A model generated the notes under the pieces. That model had not been told where the DNA came from and made no database searches. It saw nothing but the letters and a program-made list of their open reading frames with translations. The translations under genes and the position numbers were made by a program. A stretch of 64,000 bases of DNA from an uncultured Mediterraneibacter sp. (GTDB taxonomy: Bacteria > Bacillota > Clostridia > Lachnospirales > Lachnospiraceae), in the NCBI GenBank assembly GCA_944384505.1, contig CALWTQ010000007.1:1-64000 (forward strand), written 5' to 3'. Shown piece by piece: positions 36,747 through 48,627 of the stretch. The number at the start of each line of letters is the position of its first letter. Position 1 is the stretch's first letter.

Positions 36747-38762
36747 TCACACATCGAGTACCACACACTCAAACGCCCCAAGCTCTATCTCTCCTTCGAA
36801 CACCTTCCCTGTCTCTGCCTCGGTCCGTCTTCCGGTTCCTTCCACTTTCACCGGCTCATTTCTAAAATTCATCACGAATACCAGGCCTTTCCCGTCCTCA
36901 TCTGTCCGCTCTGCTGCTGTTACGCCATAAGGCAGCTCCGTTCTCAGCGGATTCTCAAGACCGGTTTTCTGGAACAGATCCCCGTAAAACGCGCGGTAAA
37001 AGTCCTGATCCGATTCTGCCGCAAGAAAATATGCCTGTCCTTTGCCGTATGCATTCTCTGTCACCACAGGGCATCCCCTGTAAAAGTCTTCCTCATAGGA
37101 AGCGAGTACGGACACACCTTCCTTGGCATGTACAATGGCGCACATCCGTGCAGCCGGGTACTCTTTTCCACAGTACAGGAAGCGGTTTGCAAATTCCTCC
37201 CCGGGCGCGTCGATCTCTTCCGTCCCGATCCCCAGCACATCTTCCAGCGGGTGACGGCCCAGAAAGCAGAGATCCGTTTCGTTTACCTCGCCGCTGAAAT
37301 ATGTCGTCACAAATGTTCCGCCGTTCTCAACAAAGCTGCGTACCTTCTCTGCATATCCTGCCCTGTACATATAGTTCAGCGGAGCGCTGACCAGCTTATA
37401 TCCGTCCAGTTCTGCATCCATATTTATGAAATCCGCTTCAATCCCCGCCTCCCAGAAAGCGCGGTAATGAGACAGGACACACTGCACATAATCCAGATCC
37501 AGCCTGGGCCCGGTTGTATCTTCCACAGCCCACCAGTTCTCCCAATCAAAGAGAATCGCCGCTTTGGGCCGGTTCACTGTTCCTGCCGCTTTTTTCGCCA
37601 GAAGAGGCAGCCTTTCCCCGACTTCCGATACGTCCCGGAATGTTCTTGTATTACCCCCGTTCCTGTGATCCAGTACAGCTCCGTGAAACTTTTCATAAGC
37701 TCCACGCCCTTTTCTCCACTGAAAGTACAGCACAGAATCCGAGCCGTGAGCCACGGCCTGCATGCTGGACAGCATATGCATTCCCGGGCGTTTCAGGGGA
37801 TTATATTCTCTCCAGTTGACCGCCGAGGGAACGCTCTCCATCAGCAGGAAAGGCGCCCTCTTCATGGATCTCATGACACTGTGGTTTGCCGCCGCCCACA
37901 CAGCCTCCGGCACCTCATCCTTTATCCGGTGCCAGAAAGGATAGCTGTCCCACGATATAATATCCAGCTCCTTCTGCAGCCTGTGATAGTCCAGGTTCTT
38001 AAAGAATGACATAAAGTTCGTTGTAGCCGGAAGCCCGGAATATTTCTTTACAGCCCGTCTCTCCATGCCGCAGAAATCGCTCATCTGCTCCGTCACGAAC
38101 CTCCGCCAGTCAATCTCCAGCCCGGTCACGGTTGTCTCCCCGTGGGGCGCGGGGCTGTGAATCTGCTCCCAGTCCGTGTATACATGACTCCAGAACCTGC
38201 CCCACCACGCATGGTTCAGCTCCTCAAGCGTTCCATACTTTTCCTGCAGCCAGCGGCGGAACGCCTCCTGGCAATGCTCACAGTGACATGCCCCGTCTGA
38301 GAAATTTCCTCCCAGTTCATTGGAAATATGCCATAGAATTACATTTTCCTTTCTGCCGAATCTCTTCGAAAGAGCTTCATCGATCGCCCTGACCTTCTCA
38401 CGCATGACGGGCGAAGTATAACAGAAATTATGCCGTTTTCCCGGAAGGTTTCTCTGCCCGTCGGCGCGCACCTGCATCACCTCCGGATATTTCTGTGTCA
38501 GCCAGTGAGGCATGGCGCCTGACGGCGTCGCGAGGATTACCTGAATCCCCGCCTTTCCCAGATTATCAATGATCTCTTCCAGCCACTCAAAGTCGTATAC
38601 GCCCTCTTCCGGTTCCAGTACCGCCCACGAGAACACCCCCAGCGTCACACAGTTGACGCCTGCCTCTTTCATAAGTCTGATATCTTCCTCTAAAACCTCC
38701 GGGCAGTCCAGCCACTGTTCCGGATTGTAATCTCCGCCATGGAGCAAATGTCCTCCTAACAT
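36747..38762 (-). CDS. Beta-galactosidase GH42
   Basis: This 671-aa enzyme has the GH42 layout. The TIM barrel starts HGGDYNPEQWLDCPEVLEED, with acid/base Glu in HISNELGG and the likely nucleophile Glu in LLMESVPSAV. A metal-binding Cys cluster CHCEHCQEAF is present. A trimerisation domain follows (about 395-600), then a small C-terminal beta domain. There is no signal peptide, so it works on imported beta-galactosides such as galactan fragments. It lies 41 bases downstream of the GH2 gene on the same strand, and the two probably share a transcript. Confidence 0.95.
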   Translation of the reverse strand: MLGGHLLHGGDYNPEQWLDCPEVLEEDIRLMKEAGVNCVTLGVFSWAVLEPEEGVYDFEWLEEIIDNLGKAGIQVILATPSGAMPHWLTQKYPEVMQVRADGQRNLPGKRHNFCYTSPVMREKVRAIDEALSKRFGRKENVILWHISNELGGNFSDGACHCEHCQEAFRRWLQEKYGTLEELNHAWWGRFWSHVYTDWEQIHSPAPHGETTVTGLEIDWRRFVTEQMSDFCGMERRAVKKYSGLPATTNFMSFFKNLDYHRLQKELDIISWDSYPFWHRIKDEVPEAVWAAANHSVMRSMKRAPFLLMESVPSAVNWREYNPLKRPGMHMLSSMQAVAHGSDSVLYFQWRKGRGAYEKFHGAVLDHRNGGNTRTFRDVSEVGERLPLLAKKAAGTVNRPKAAILFDWENWWAVEDTTGPRLDLDYVQCVLSHYRAFWEAGIEADFINMDAELDGYKLVSAPLNYMYRAGYAEKVRSFVENGGTFVTTYFSGEVNETDLCFLGRHPLEDVLGIGTEEIDAPGEEFANRFLYCGKEYPAARMCAIVHAKEGVSVLASYEEDFYRGCPVVTENAYGKGQAYFLAAESDQDFYRAFYGDLFQKTGLENPLRTELPYGVTAAERTDEDGKGLVFVMNFRNEPVKVEGTGRRTEAETGKVFEGEIELGAFECVVLDV

Positions 38763-38803
38763 GATCGTTCTCCTTTTTTATGTTCTATTTTTTCTGCAGC
38801 CTC

Positions 38804-41914
<3,111 letters not shown>

Positions 41915-42019
41915 TTATCCCGCTGTATTTCCTTATTATAACGTCTATGGACGTTTCGATGTATGATATGTTAAACTAAAAATATAACATTTTGAAACTG
42001 ATTATACAGGAGGCGCTTT

Positions 42020-42826
42020 ATGAATGTTGTTTTCCGCAGTTCCCCCGTGACAGATCCTTATACATTTGAGTCTGTCGGTAGCGGATGGGAGCAGGATCGA
42101 GTCACACGCCCGTCGGGTTATCCGTTCTATCATTACCTGCAGACAGAGCAGGGCTCCGGAAAGATCGAAACAGCCGCCGGCACCTATACCTTGAAAAAGG
42201 ACGAGGGGCTCCTGATCGCTCCGTTTATCCGCCATTCCTACGACAGATCCGAGGCTGTCTGGCGTGTAAAATTTGCCACTTTCACCGGCACAGCCGAGCG
42301 GAGCATCCCCCAGATCATGGGCAGCCGTCCCGTCATTCCCGTAAGCGCCGGACAGGGCGCGCAGATTGCCCGTCTGATCGATGACAGTCTGAAACTGTAC
42401 AGCAGCCGCCCTCTTGACCGGAAACAGCTTTCCGTCAACTGCTATGCCGTTCTGGTAAATATTGCAGATACCGCACATGCAGGAAGCCCGGCTGACGAAC
42501 CTCCGTACCAGAATTATGTACTTCCCGTAATAAAAGAAATTGAAAGGGATTACTCCCTTCCGCTCACTATCGCGGATTTAAGCCGGAAGGTATTCATCAC
42601 GCCTCAGTATCTGACCCGTCTCTTCCGCCGGTATCTCAACTGCTCTGCTTATGAATACCTGACCTCATACCGGCTCAGCAAGGCAAAAGAGCTGCTGATC
42701 ACCAGCCCCCGCCTGGAGATACAGGATATCGCCCGGCGCACCGGCTTTACTGATTCCAGTCATTTTATCGCTGTATTTAAGAAGGCGGTCGGAACCACGC
42801 CGCTGGACTTCCGGCGGATGAACTGA
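42020..42826 (+). CDS. AraC family transcriptional regulator
   Basis: This 268-aa protein has an N-terminal cupin-type sugar-binding domain (about 10-150; HYLQTEQGSGKIETAAGTYT) and a C-terminal pair of helix-turn-helix motifs (LTIADLSRKVFITPQYLTRL, then LEIQDIARRTGFTDSSHFI). It is divergent from the GH2-GH42 genes with a 156-bp shared region, so it is probably their activator, with a galactoside as ligand. GGAGG seven bases before ATG supports the start. Confidence 0.92.
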   Translation: MNVVFRSSPVTDPYTFESVGSGWEQDRVTRPSGYPFYHYLQTEQGSGKIETAAGTYTLKKDEGLLIAPFIRHSYDRSEAVWRVKFATFTGTAERSIPQIMGSRPVIPVSAGQGAQIARLIDDSLKLYSSRPLDRKQLSVNCYAVLVNIADTAHAGSPADEPPYQNYVLPVIKEIERDYSLPLTIADLSRKVFITPQYLTRLFRRYLNCSAYEYLTSYRLSKAKELLITSPRLEIQDIARRTGFTDSSHFIAVFKKAVGTTPLDFRRMN

Positions 42827-42846
42827 ATTCTTTCAAAACGCAGTCA

Positions 42847-42894
42847 TAAAAAGTGCGTCCCGGGTATTTTATCCAAGATACCCGGGACGCACTT
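42847..42894 (-). terminator. Terminator of the galactan operon
   Basis: Perfect 17-bp stem (42851-42867 with 42878-42894) and a T-run on the minus strand, directly after the 71-aa gene. The stem could also help end transcription of araC from the other side. Confidence 0.88.
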
Positions 42895-42915
42895 CCGTGT
42901 CATAAAAATACAGAT

Positions 42916-43131
42916 TTAGAAATCTTCCATCTTATATCTTTTCATCATCGCACCGTATTTCATCCGGATGACTTCATTTCTCTTAAGGACATCCTCCTCG
43001 TTGCCGACATACTGGCAGCGGATGCAGTAATATTCATCTTTGTCCTTATCATAGAACATATCAATATCAAGATCTCTCATAAAACACATCGGACAGCGGT
43101 AATTTAATCTGCCTTTTCCAGCTTGAGCCAT
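42916..43131 (-). CDS. Small zinc-ribbon-like protein
   Basis: This 71-aa protein has two CxxC pairs (CPMC and CIRC about 20 residues apart) in a small acidic body, suggesting a zinc ribbon. A strong GGAGG site precedes the start, and the gene overlaps the end of the 617-aa gene by 28 bases, so it is likely a real, co-translated product. I do not recognise its function. Confidence 0.7.
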   Translation of the reverse strand: MAQAGKGRLNYRCPMCFMRDLDIDMFYDKDKDEYYCIRCQYVGNEEDVLKRNEVIRMKYGAMMKRYKMEDF

Positions 43132-44957
43132 GTGGATACTACCTCCTTATCAGAAACTTCTGTCGTATATCCCAGTGTAAACATCGGTGAGAATGCATAG
43201 CCCTCGCGGACATAGCCTTTCGCCTCTTTTTTGTCCATGCCCATGGACACCTTTGTCTCAATTTCAGGGATCACTGCGCTGACACTGTCCGCGCCTTCCA
43301 TGTCTGCTTCTCTGCACTTGTATTCATAACTGATGGTCTTCTCTTCTCCCTCTTTTGTGCAGGCAAGAGTGATATTCGTCATATCTTCCGGATACTCTGT
43401 TGTTCCGTAACATGCCACCATATATTCGTTAAGCTCCACTTTCGCGGTCGGATCACTCATCTCAAGAATATTTCTCTCAATCTGGATGTCAGATTCACCC
43501 TCCGCGAAGATGACCCGTGTCTGAAGCTTCACAGTCAGATCCTGGAATTCAATGTCCACTGGATCTAGGGTAAGAATTCTCTTCTTCTTTCCTTCTCCCA
43601 TCTCTTCCTCGGAGAAATGAGCTTTTGTACGGCACAGACACAGATCTACTTCCTCACCATTGTGGGTCAGTTTCGCGCTGCGCACAGTTCCCTCTCCCGC
43701 GTAATGAGTGAAATATCCTGCTCTGTATTTCTCCTGAATCAGGAACGGATAAGACGCGTCCTGTACATGCTTTGTTCCGATTCCCACTTCCCATTTGAGT
43801 TTCGCCGCATACGGACGCAGATCCACGATCGCGCCTCCCTGATCCATGTTGACGCAGGCTCTCATATACGGGTCGCAGTACCAGAATACCTGCTTGTCTG
43901 AGCCGTAGAGAATATCTCTCCACAGAGCACACTCAGGCTCTGTATAAGTCTTTTTCTGACGGTAATGATCCGCGAACTCCGCCATTGTCATATCGACAAG
44001 TTTTCCTTCTTTTTTGAGCTGTCCGTAGTAAGCCATGCCGTCCTCATAGGATTTTTTAAGCAGTTCGTACGGAGCTTCCCAGCGTCCCATCTTGTTGAGC
44101 CATCCCGGCCCTACGAACATCATATTGTAGGCATAGCCGTTGTTGTATTTCTCCAGAGCGCGGTACTGATCAATCAGGTTGTACAGATACGGATACTCCC
44201 ATGTCTTTGTATCATAGATCATTCCGCGCAGCACATTCTGCGGATGGGTTCCGAAGTTGGAGCCGTTTCCGTCATAACATGCCAGCAGGTCACGGGAGAG
44301 ATGAGGAATCGCCACAACGCCGCTGTCCTCCGCCTCATTTGCCGCCGGAGCGTGCGTGTTCTGCTTGGAAGGGATCCACGGATTCCACGGGCCTCCGTCA
44401 AACAGGGTGTACCATGAATTATTACATGTATGGTATGCTTTCGGTCCTTCCTCCCAGCAGGTCGCGATCTCACATTTTACGGACGGGTACTTTTCCTTGA
44501 TATAATTGGTCAGCTCCGCGTCCATGTAGTAGGAACCTGTAGATTCCGGATAGAAACCGAATGTGTCATAAAATTTCCCGAATACGTCATCCACGATGGA
44601 TTTCTTATCCTCCATGGAGAACATCCAGATACAGAAATCTTTTGTCTTATATTTTTCACGGAACTCCGTACACGGAAGCCCCAGCAGAGAAAGCGCGATC
44701 TCATCTCCGTATTTCTCATGATCTTCCTTCGCGATCTGAATTGCCTCATCGTTAAAAAGCGACGCATAGGTCATCTGGATCGTTGTCTTAAGTCCGTTCT
44801 TGTGCGCAGTCTCCTGCTGAAATTTAAAGATATCCAGAGACTCTGTGAGAAGAGACTTTCTTCCGATATCTTCTTCTTTCCCGTGTCCGGTCACCTTCTC
44901 GGCATACTCCGGCACCATCTCGGGGCGATGAATAATATTAACAATAAATTTATCCAT
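43104..44957 (-). CDS. Uncharacterised 617-aa protein in galactan operon
   Basis: This 617-aa soluble protein has no signal peptide or membrane segment and belongs to no family that I can name. The N-terminal half (1-350) has the feel of a beta/alpha barrel as in GH57/deacetylase-like enzymes (IHRPEMVPEYAEKVTG, then FGFYPESTGSYYMDAEL, then CEIATCWEEGPKAYH). The C-terminal part (about 370-617) looks like beta-sandwich domains (DVDLCLCRTKAHF-like region, EIETKVSMG). That resemblance is tentative. It sits downstream of the GH53 gene on the same strand, so a role in processing galactan-derived or related glycans is plausible. Confidence 0.7.
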   Translation of the reverse strand: MDKFIVNIIHRPEMVPEYAEKVTGHGKEEDIGRKSLLTESLDIFKFQQETAHKNGLKTTIQMTYASLFNDEAIQIAKEDHEKYGDEIALSLLGLPCTEFREKYKTKDFCIWMFSMEDKKSIVDDVFGKFYDTFGFYPESTGSYYMDAELTNYIKEKYPSVKCEIATCWEEGPKAYHTCNNSWYTLFDGGPWNPWIPSKQNTHAPAANEAEDSGVVAIPHLSRDLLACYDGNGSNFGTHPQNVLRGMIYDTKTWEYPYLYNLIDQYRALEKYNNGYAYNMMFVGPGWLNKMGRWEAPYELLKKSYEDGMAYYGQLKKEGKLVDMTMAEFADHYRQKKTYTEPECALWRDILYGSDKQVFWYCDPYMRACVNMDQGGAIVDLRPYAAKLKWEVGIGTKHVQDASYPFLIQEKYRAGYFTHYAGEGTVRSAKLTHNGEEVDLCLCRTKAHFSEEEMGEGKKKRILTLDPVDIEFQDLTVKLQTRVIFAEGESDIQIERNILEMSDPTAKVELNEYMVACYGTTEYPEDMTNITLACTKEGEEKTISYEYKCREADMEGADSVSAVIPEIETKVSMGMDKKEAKGYVREGYAFSPMFTLGYTTEVSDKEVVSTWLKLEKAD

Positions 44958-45026
44958 GTATTCAGTACCAAACCTTTCTGTTCACTTTAAATGGGCCGCA
45001 TTTCGCGGCAGTTGCAGCACGGTGCT

Positions 45027-46130
45027 TCAGGGCTCAAAATCCCGGATTGTCTCAAGGGCTTTCAGCGCGTTTCCACTGTAATCAAACAGCGCCTGATTTG
45101 CCCACTCGTTTCCTCCGGGGCCTTTTTCTTCTATGTAGGCCAGCGCCTCGTCATTTGCCCATCCGCTTCCGGGTACCGGAAGCCATCCGGGCTCCCAGTA
45201 ATAGAACCCGCGGGCTCCCCTGATCCCGGAGATTCTTGTCAGGAAATCCTGCATGAAGTCGCTCTGGCCTTCCGACGTCATCGGATACTCCACTTTCGCG
45301 GCAAGCTCCGGTTTCGTCGCCATGCCCTTGCGCTCGTTCTCCCCGAGCTTCTCATAAGAGGCGTAGTCCTCCATTGTATGTCCCATGGACACTTCCGCAA
45401 CGATCAGTTCTTTCCCGTACCGCGCGGAAATATCCCGCATATTGTCTTCCAGATCCTGCAGCGTTCCGTGCCAGAACGGATAATAGGACAGCCCGATCAC
45501 TTCGAACTCCTCTCCCCGTTTCATAAACTCATCAAACCAATCTCTGTAGAGCGCGTTGTTTCCGCCGTTGTCCAGATGCAGCATGATCGGAAGATCCGGA
45601 TCAATGCTTCTTACCGCCCGGATTCCCGCATTCAGAAACCGCGCGATATTGTCGTACTGCGGCACTTTCCCGTAAGGCCAGAGCAGGCCGTTAGAGAGCT
45701 CATTTCCAACCTGTATCATCGTCGGGAACGCATTCTGTTCCTTCAGCGACACAAGCACCTGTCTGGTGTAATCATATACGGCCTGCTCAAGCTGCGGCAC
45801 ATCCATGCCGCGCCACGCCTTCGGGATGCGCTGCTTGCCCGGATCCGCCCAGAAATCACTGTAATGAAGATCCAGCAGAAATCCCATTCCCCGGGCAAGC
45901 ACCCGCTTCGCAAGCTCTGTCGTCGTCTTAAGGTCACTGGTGCCCGCACCATACGGAACTCCCGATTCGCTGTATGGATCATTCCACAGTCTGAGGCGGA
46001 TCGAGTTCACACCATATTCTTTTAATATATCCAGGAGCTCTTTCTCCTGTCCGTCCTTGTAGTATTTTGCTCCCAGCTCTTCCAGTTCTTTCAGCGAGGA
46101 GACATCCATGCCCTTGATAAACGATTCCAT
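45027..46130 (-). CDS. Endo-beta-1,4-galactanase GH53
   Basis: This 367-aa GH53 enzyme has the barrel start FIKGMDVSSLKELEELGAKY, then NSIRLRLWNDPYSE, acid/base Glu in IQVGNELSNGLLWP, and nucleophile Glu in LIVAEVSMGH. The C-terminal EPGWLPVPGSGWAND is typical. Unlike most GH53 enzymes it has no signal peptide, so it would act in the cytoplasm on imported galacto-oligosaccharides. It follows the two permease genes on the same strand (62-base gap), matching the gan gene order of Bacillus (binding protein, permeases, hydrolases). Confidence 0.93.
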   Translation of the reverse strand: MESFIKGMDVSSLKELEELGAKYYKDGQEKELLDILKEYGVNSIRLRLWNDPYSESGVPYGAGTSDLKTTTELAKRVLARGMGFLLDLHYSDFWADPGKQRIPKAWRGMDVPQLEQAVYDYTRQVLVSLKEQNAFPTMIQVGNELSNGLLWPYGKVPQYDNIARFLNAGIRAVRSIDPDLPIMLHLDNGGNNALYRDWFDEFMKRGEEFEVIGLSYYPFWHGTLQDLEDNMRDISARYGKELIVAEVSMGHTMEDYASYEKLGENERKGMATKPELAAKVEYPMTSEGQSDFMQDFLTRISGIRGARGFYYWEPGWLPVPGSGWANDEALAYIEEKGPGGNEWANQALFDYSGNALKALETIRDFEP

Positions 46131-46192
46131 ATACTGCCCTTTCTGTCAGAATGCTGTCGGTGTAAAACTACACCGGCAGCACACGTATTTGT

Positions 46193-47035
46193 TTAGCCCT
46201 TGACTGCTCCGCCTGTGACACCTTCCACATAGAACTTCTGCATGATAATAAACAGGATCGAAATCGGGATTGATACGATCACACCGCCTGCGCAGAACTG
46301 TGTAAAGTATGTATTGATCAGGCTCTTCTCAAGCATATTGTAAAGTCCGATCGCAACCGTCCACTGAGACGCCACACCGGAGTTGAGCATCATCTTCGCG
46401 TATACGAAGTCCATCCACGGTACGAGGAAAGAACTGATAACCGTATACACGATGATCGGCTTGCTCATCGGCATAACGACTTTGAAAAATACTTTCGCCT
46501 CACTTGCGCCGTCCAGATAGGCAGCCTCACGCAGGGACGCCGGAACCGTATCCAGAAAGCCCTTCGCTATAAGATAGCCCAGCCCGGAAGACGCTGAATA
46601 TACAAAGATCAGACCAAGATGACTGTTCGTCAGACCGATACTCTTTAAGATAAAGTACACGGCGATCATCGCCAGAACGCCCGGGAACAGGTTGATGATA
46701 ACGGCAATATTCATCAGCGTCTTTCTTCCCCTGAATCTCATACAAGATGTGGCATATGCCACCATCAGTACAAAAGCTGTTGATATGATACAGGTAAAGC
46801 AGGCGATAATAAATGTATTCCAGAACCACTGCGGAAACTGCGCTACCGTATCCGATCCGAGCAGCAGGTTCTTGTACCCGTCAACCGCCCACTCTTTCGG
46901 GAAAAATGTAGAGGTGTTCATACCGGTGTATTTACTGAACGATGTGGCAAGCAGCCAGACAATCGGCACCAGCCATACCACAGCCAGAAACGCCAGAAGT
47001 ACATGCCTTAGAATATCTGAAACTTTGATCTTCAT
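46193..47035 (-). CDS. Carbohydrate ABC permease, MalG/GanQ type
   Basis: This 280-aa permease has six membrane segments and the EAA loop REAAYLDGASEAKVFFKVVM that docks on the ATPase. It overlaps the upstream permease by one base. With its MalF-type partner and the binding protein it should import galacto-oligosaccharides. No ATPase gene is present here, so a shared MsmX/MsmK-type ATPase elsewhere must drive it. Confidence 0.94.
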   Translation of the reverse strand: MKIKVSDILRHVLLAFLAVVWLVPIVWLLATSFSKYTGMNTSTFFPKEWAVDGYKNLLLGSDTVAQFPQWFWNTFIIACFTCIISTAFVLMVAYATSCMRFRGRKTLMNIAVIINLFPGVLAMIAVYFILKSIGLTNSHLGLIFVYSASSGLGYLIAKGFLDTVPASLREAAYLDGASEAKVFFKVVMPMSKPIIVYTVISSFLVPWMDFVYAKMMLNSGVASQWTVAIGLYNMLEKSLINTYFTQFCAGGVIVSIPISILFIIMQKFYVEGVTGGAVKG

Positions 47036-48480
47036 TATCGATATACCTCCTCTCGGTCTCCTCTGGTCATACGGCCAAACGCAACCAGTGTAAACGCCGC
47101 ACAGAGTACAAAGACAACAATACCGATAACAGCCGCCATCTTGTAGTTATAGTACTCCTGCGTCAGACGGAACAGCCACGTAACAAGCAGATCCACTTCT
47201 TTCGCCTGGGAGTTTGCCAGCGCCTGATTCGTCGTCGTATACACATCCTGCGTCAGCAGGTAGATTACGTTAAAGTTGTTGATGTTCTTTACAAAATCCG
47301 TCACCAGCGCAGGCCCTGTGATAAAGAGCACGTACGGCATGGTGATATGACGGAAGATCTGTACCGGTGACGCGCCGTCAATCCGCGCGCTCTCCACCTG
47401 ATCTGTCGGCAGATTCATGAGAACACCGGTTGCGATCAGCATCTGATAAGGCACACCTACCCAGATATTAATCAGGATAATCATTACATGCGCCCATCCC
47501 GGAGATGAAAGGAACGGGATATAGGATGTACTGATCAGTCCCACGTCTCTCAGGAAACCGGTAAGTCCGATATTTGCACAGATTGTATTGACAATACCGC
47601 CGTCAGCGAAGAAGTTTCTCACCAGCAGCAGAGACACGAACTGCGGAACTGCGATTGTGACCATGAACAGGGTACGCCACATCTTTTTCAGCTTTACCCT
47701 TTTATGATTGATCAGCAGTGATAAGAGAATACCGCCGATATAATTCGTTAACGTGGCGAATACAGCCCAAACCAGTGTCCACACAAGAACTCTGACAAAG
47801 GAATAAGCAAATGTAATGGTCAGTCCGCCGCCTCCGAACAGATTGATAAAGTTGTCAAGCCCTACCCATGTAAAGAGCTCTGTCGGCGGCATATGCTGCT
47901 GATCATAATTGGTAAACGCTACCAGTATCAGGATCAGAAGCGGCACGACCGTAAACACTACGACTCCCGCAACAGGAAGCGCCAGCAGTGTCTTGTAGAA
48001 GTTCTCATTACGGTAGGTATTCAGATCTTCCATGAACGTATTGATATGTTCTCCGTTTTCCGCCATTTTCTGAAGTTCATAGGCGCGCTTTACGTTGGAG
48101 ATCCATACGACAAGGAATACTGCCCAGATCACAAAGCTTACAACCGAGAACAAAAGTATCATAAATGAATTGTCGTAATCATTGATCTCATTTTTCATGG
48201 TCACCGGATTAAATACCGATTCCCTCTTTACTGTTCCCAGCGAACCGAACTTCGGTACGTACTGAGAGGAACACACAACGCTGAACACAATGACCAGCGC
48301 TTCAAAGATAGTGATCAGGACAGATTTCACATACTGTTTTCTGCGGAAATATCCCGCTCCCATCCAAATCAGGGAGAGCTTTACGAATAGATCGCCCTTT
48401 GCTGCAGCTTCTCCGAAACCCCGAAAAAATCTTCCAATCGCACTGAAAAATCCGGCGATTCTGCCTTTCGATTTTTCCAT
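47035..48480 (-). CDS. Carbohydrate ABC permease, MalF/GanP type
   Basis: This 481-aa permease is longer than typical MalF proteins of Firmicutes (about 290-420). It has an N-terminal extension with extra membrane helices (FVKLSLIWMGAGYFRRKQYV) and a soluble segment before the channel part. The EAA loop is ESARIDGASPVQIFRHITMP. It forms a heterodimer with the following MalG-type protein. The upstream binding-protein gene is 147 bases away on the same strand, with a fairly GC-rich gap. Confidence 0.94.
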   Translation of the reverse strand: MEKSKGRIAGFFSAIGRFFRGFGEAAAKGDLFVKLSLIWMGAGYFRRKQYVKSVLITIFEALVIVFSVVCSSQYVPKFGSLGTVKRESVFNPVTMKNEINDYDNSFMILLFSVVSFVIWAVFLVVWISNVKRAYELQKMAENGEHINTFMEDLNTYRNENFYKTLLALPVAGVVVFTVVPLLILILVAFTNYDQQHMPPTELFTWVGLDNFINLFGGGGLTITFAYSFVRVLVWTLVWAVFATLTNYIGGILLSLLINHKRVKLKKMWRTLFMVTIAVPQFVSLLLVRNFFADGGIVNTICANIGLTGFLRDVGLISTSYIPFLSSPGWAHVMIILINIWVGVPYQMLIATGVLMNLPTDQVESARIDGASPVQIFRHITMPYVLFITGPALVTDFVKNINNFNVIYLLTQDVYTTTNQALANSQAKEVDLLVTWLFRLTQEYYNYKMAAVIGIVVFVLCAAFTLVAFGRMTRGDREEVYR

Positions 48481-48627
48481 ATTTCTCTCCTTCCTAAACC
48501 AGACAAAAAGCTCTTTTCATCCGGTCCTCTTCCAAAAACCGGCCGGCTCACTGCTGTATTCCATGTGGCCGGCCGGCTGATCAGACATCGATGATGCCGA
48601 TCATGATCTCTATCGCTTCTTACTCCT

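Noticed and set aside
36690-38009. 439-aa open frame on the plus strand
   Set aside because: It lies antisense to the GH42 gene, has no ribosome site, and has Arg/His/Pro/Ser-rich composition typical of an antisense shadow.
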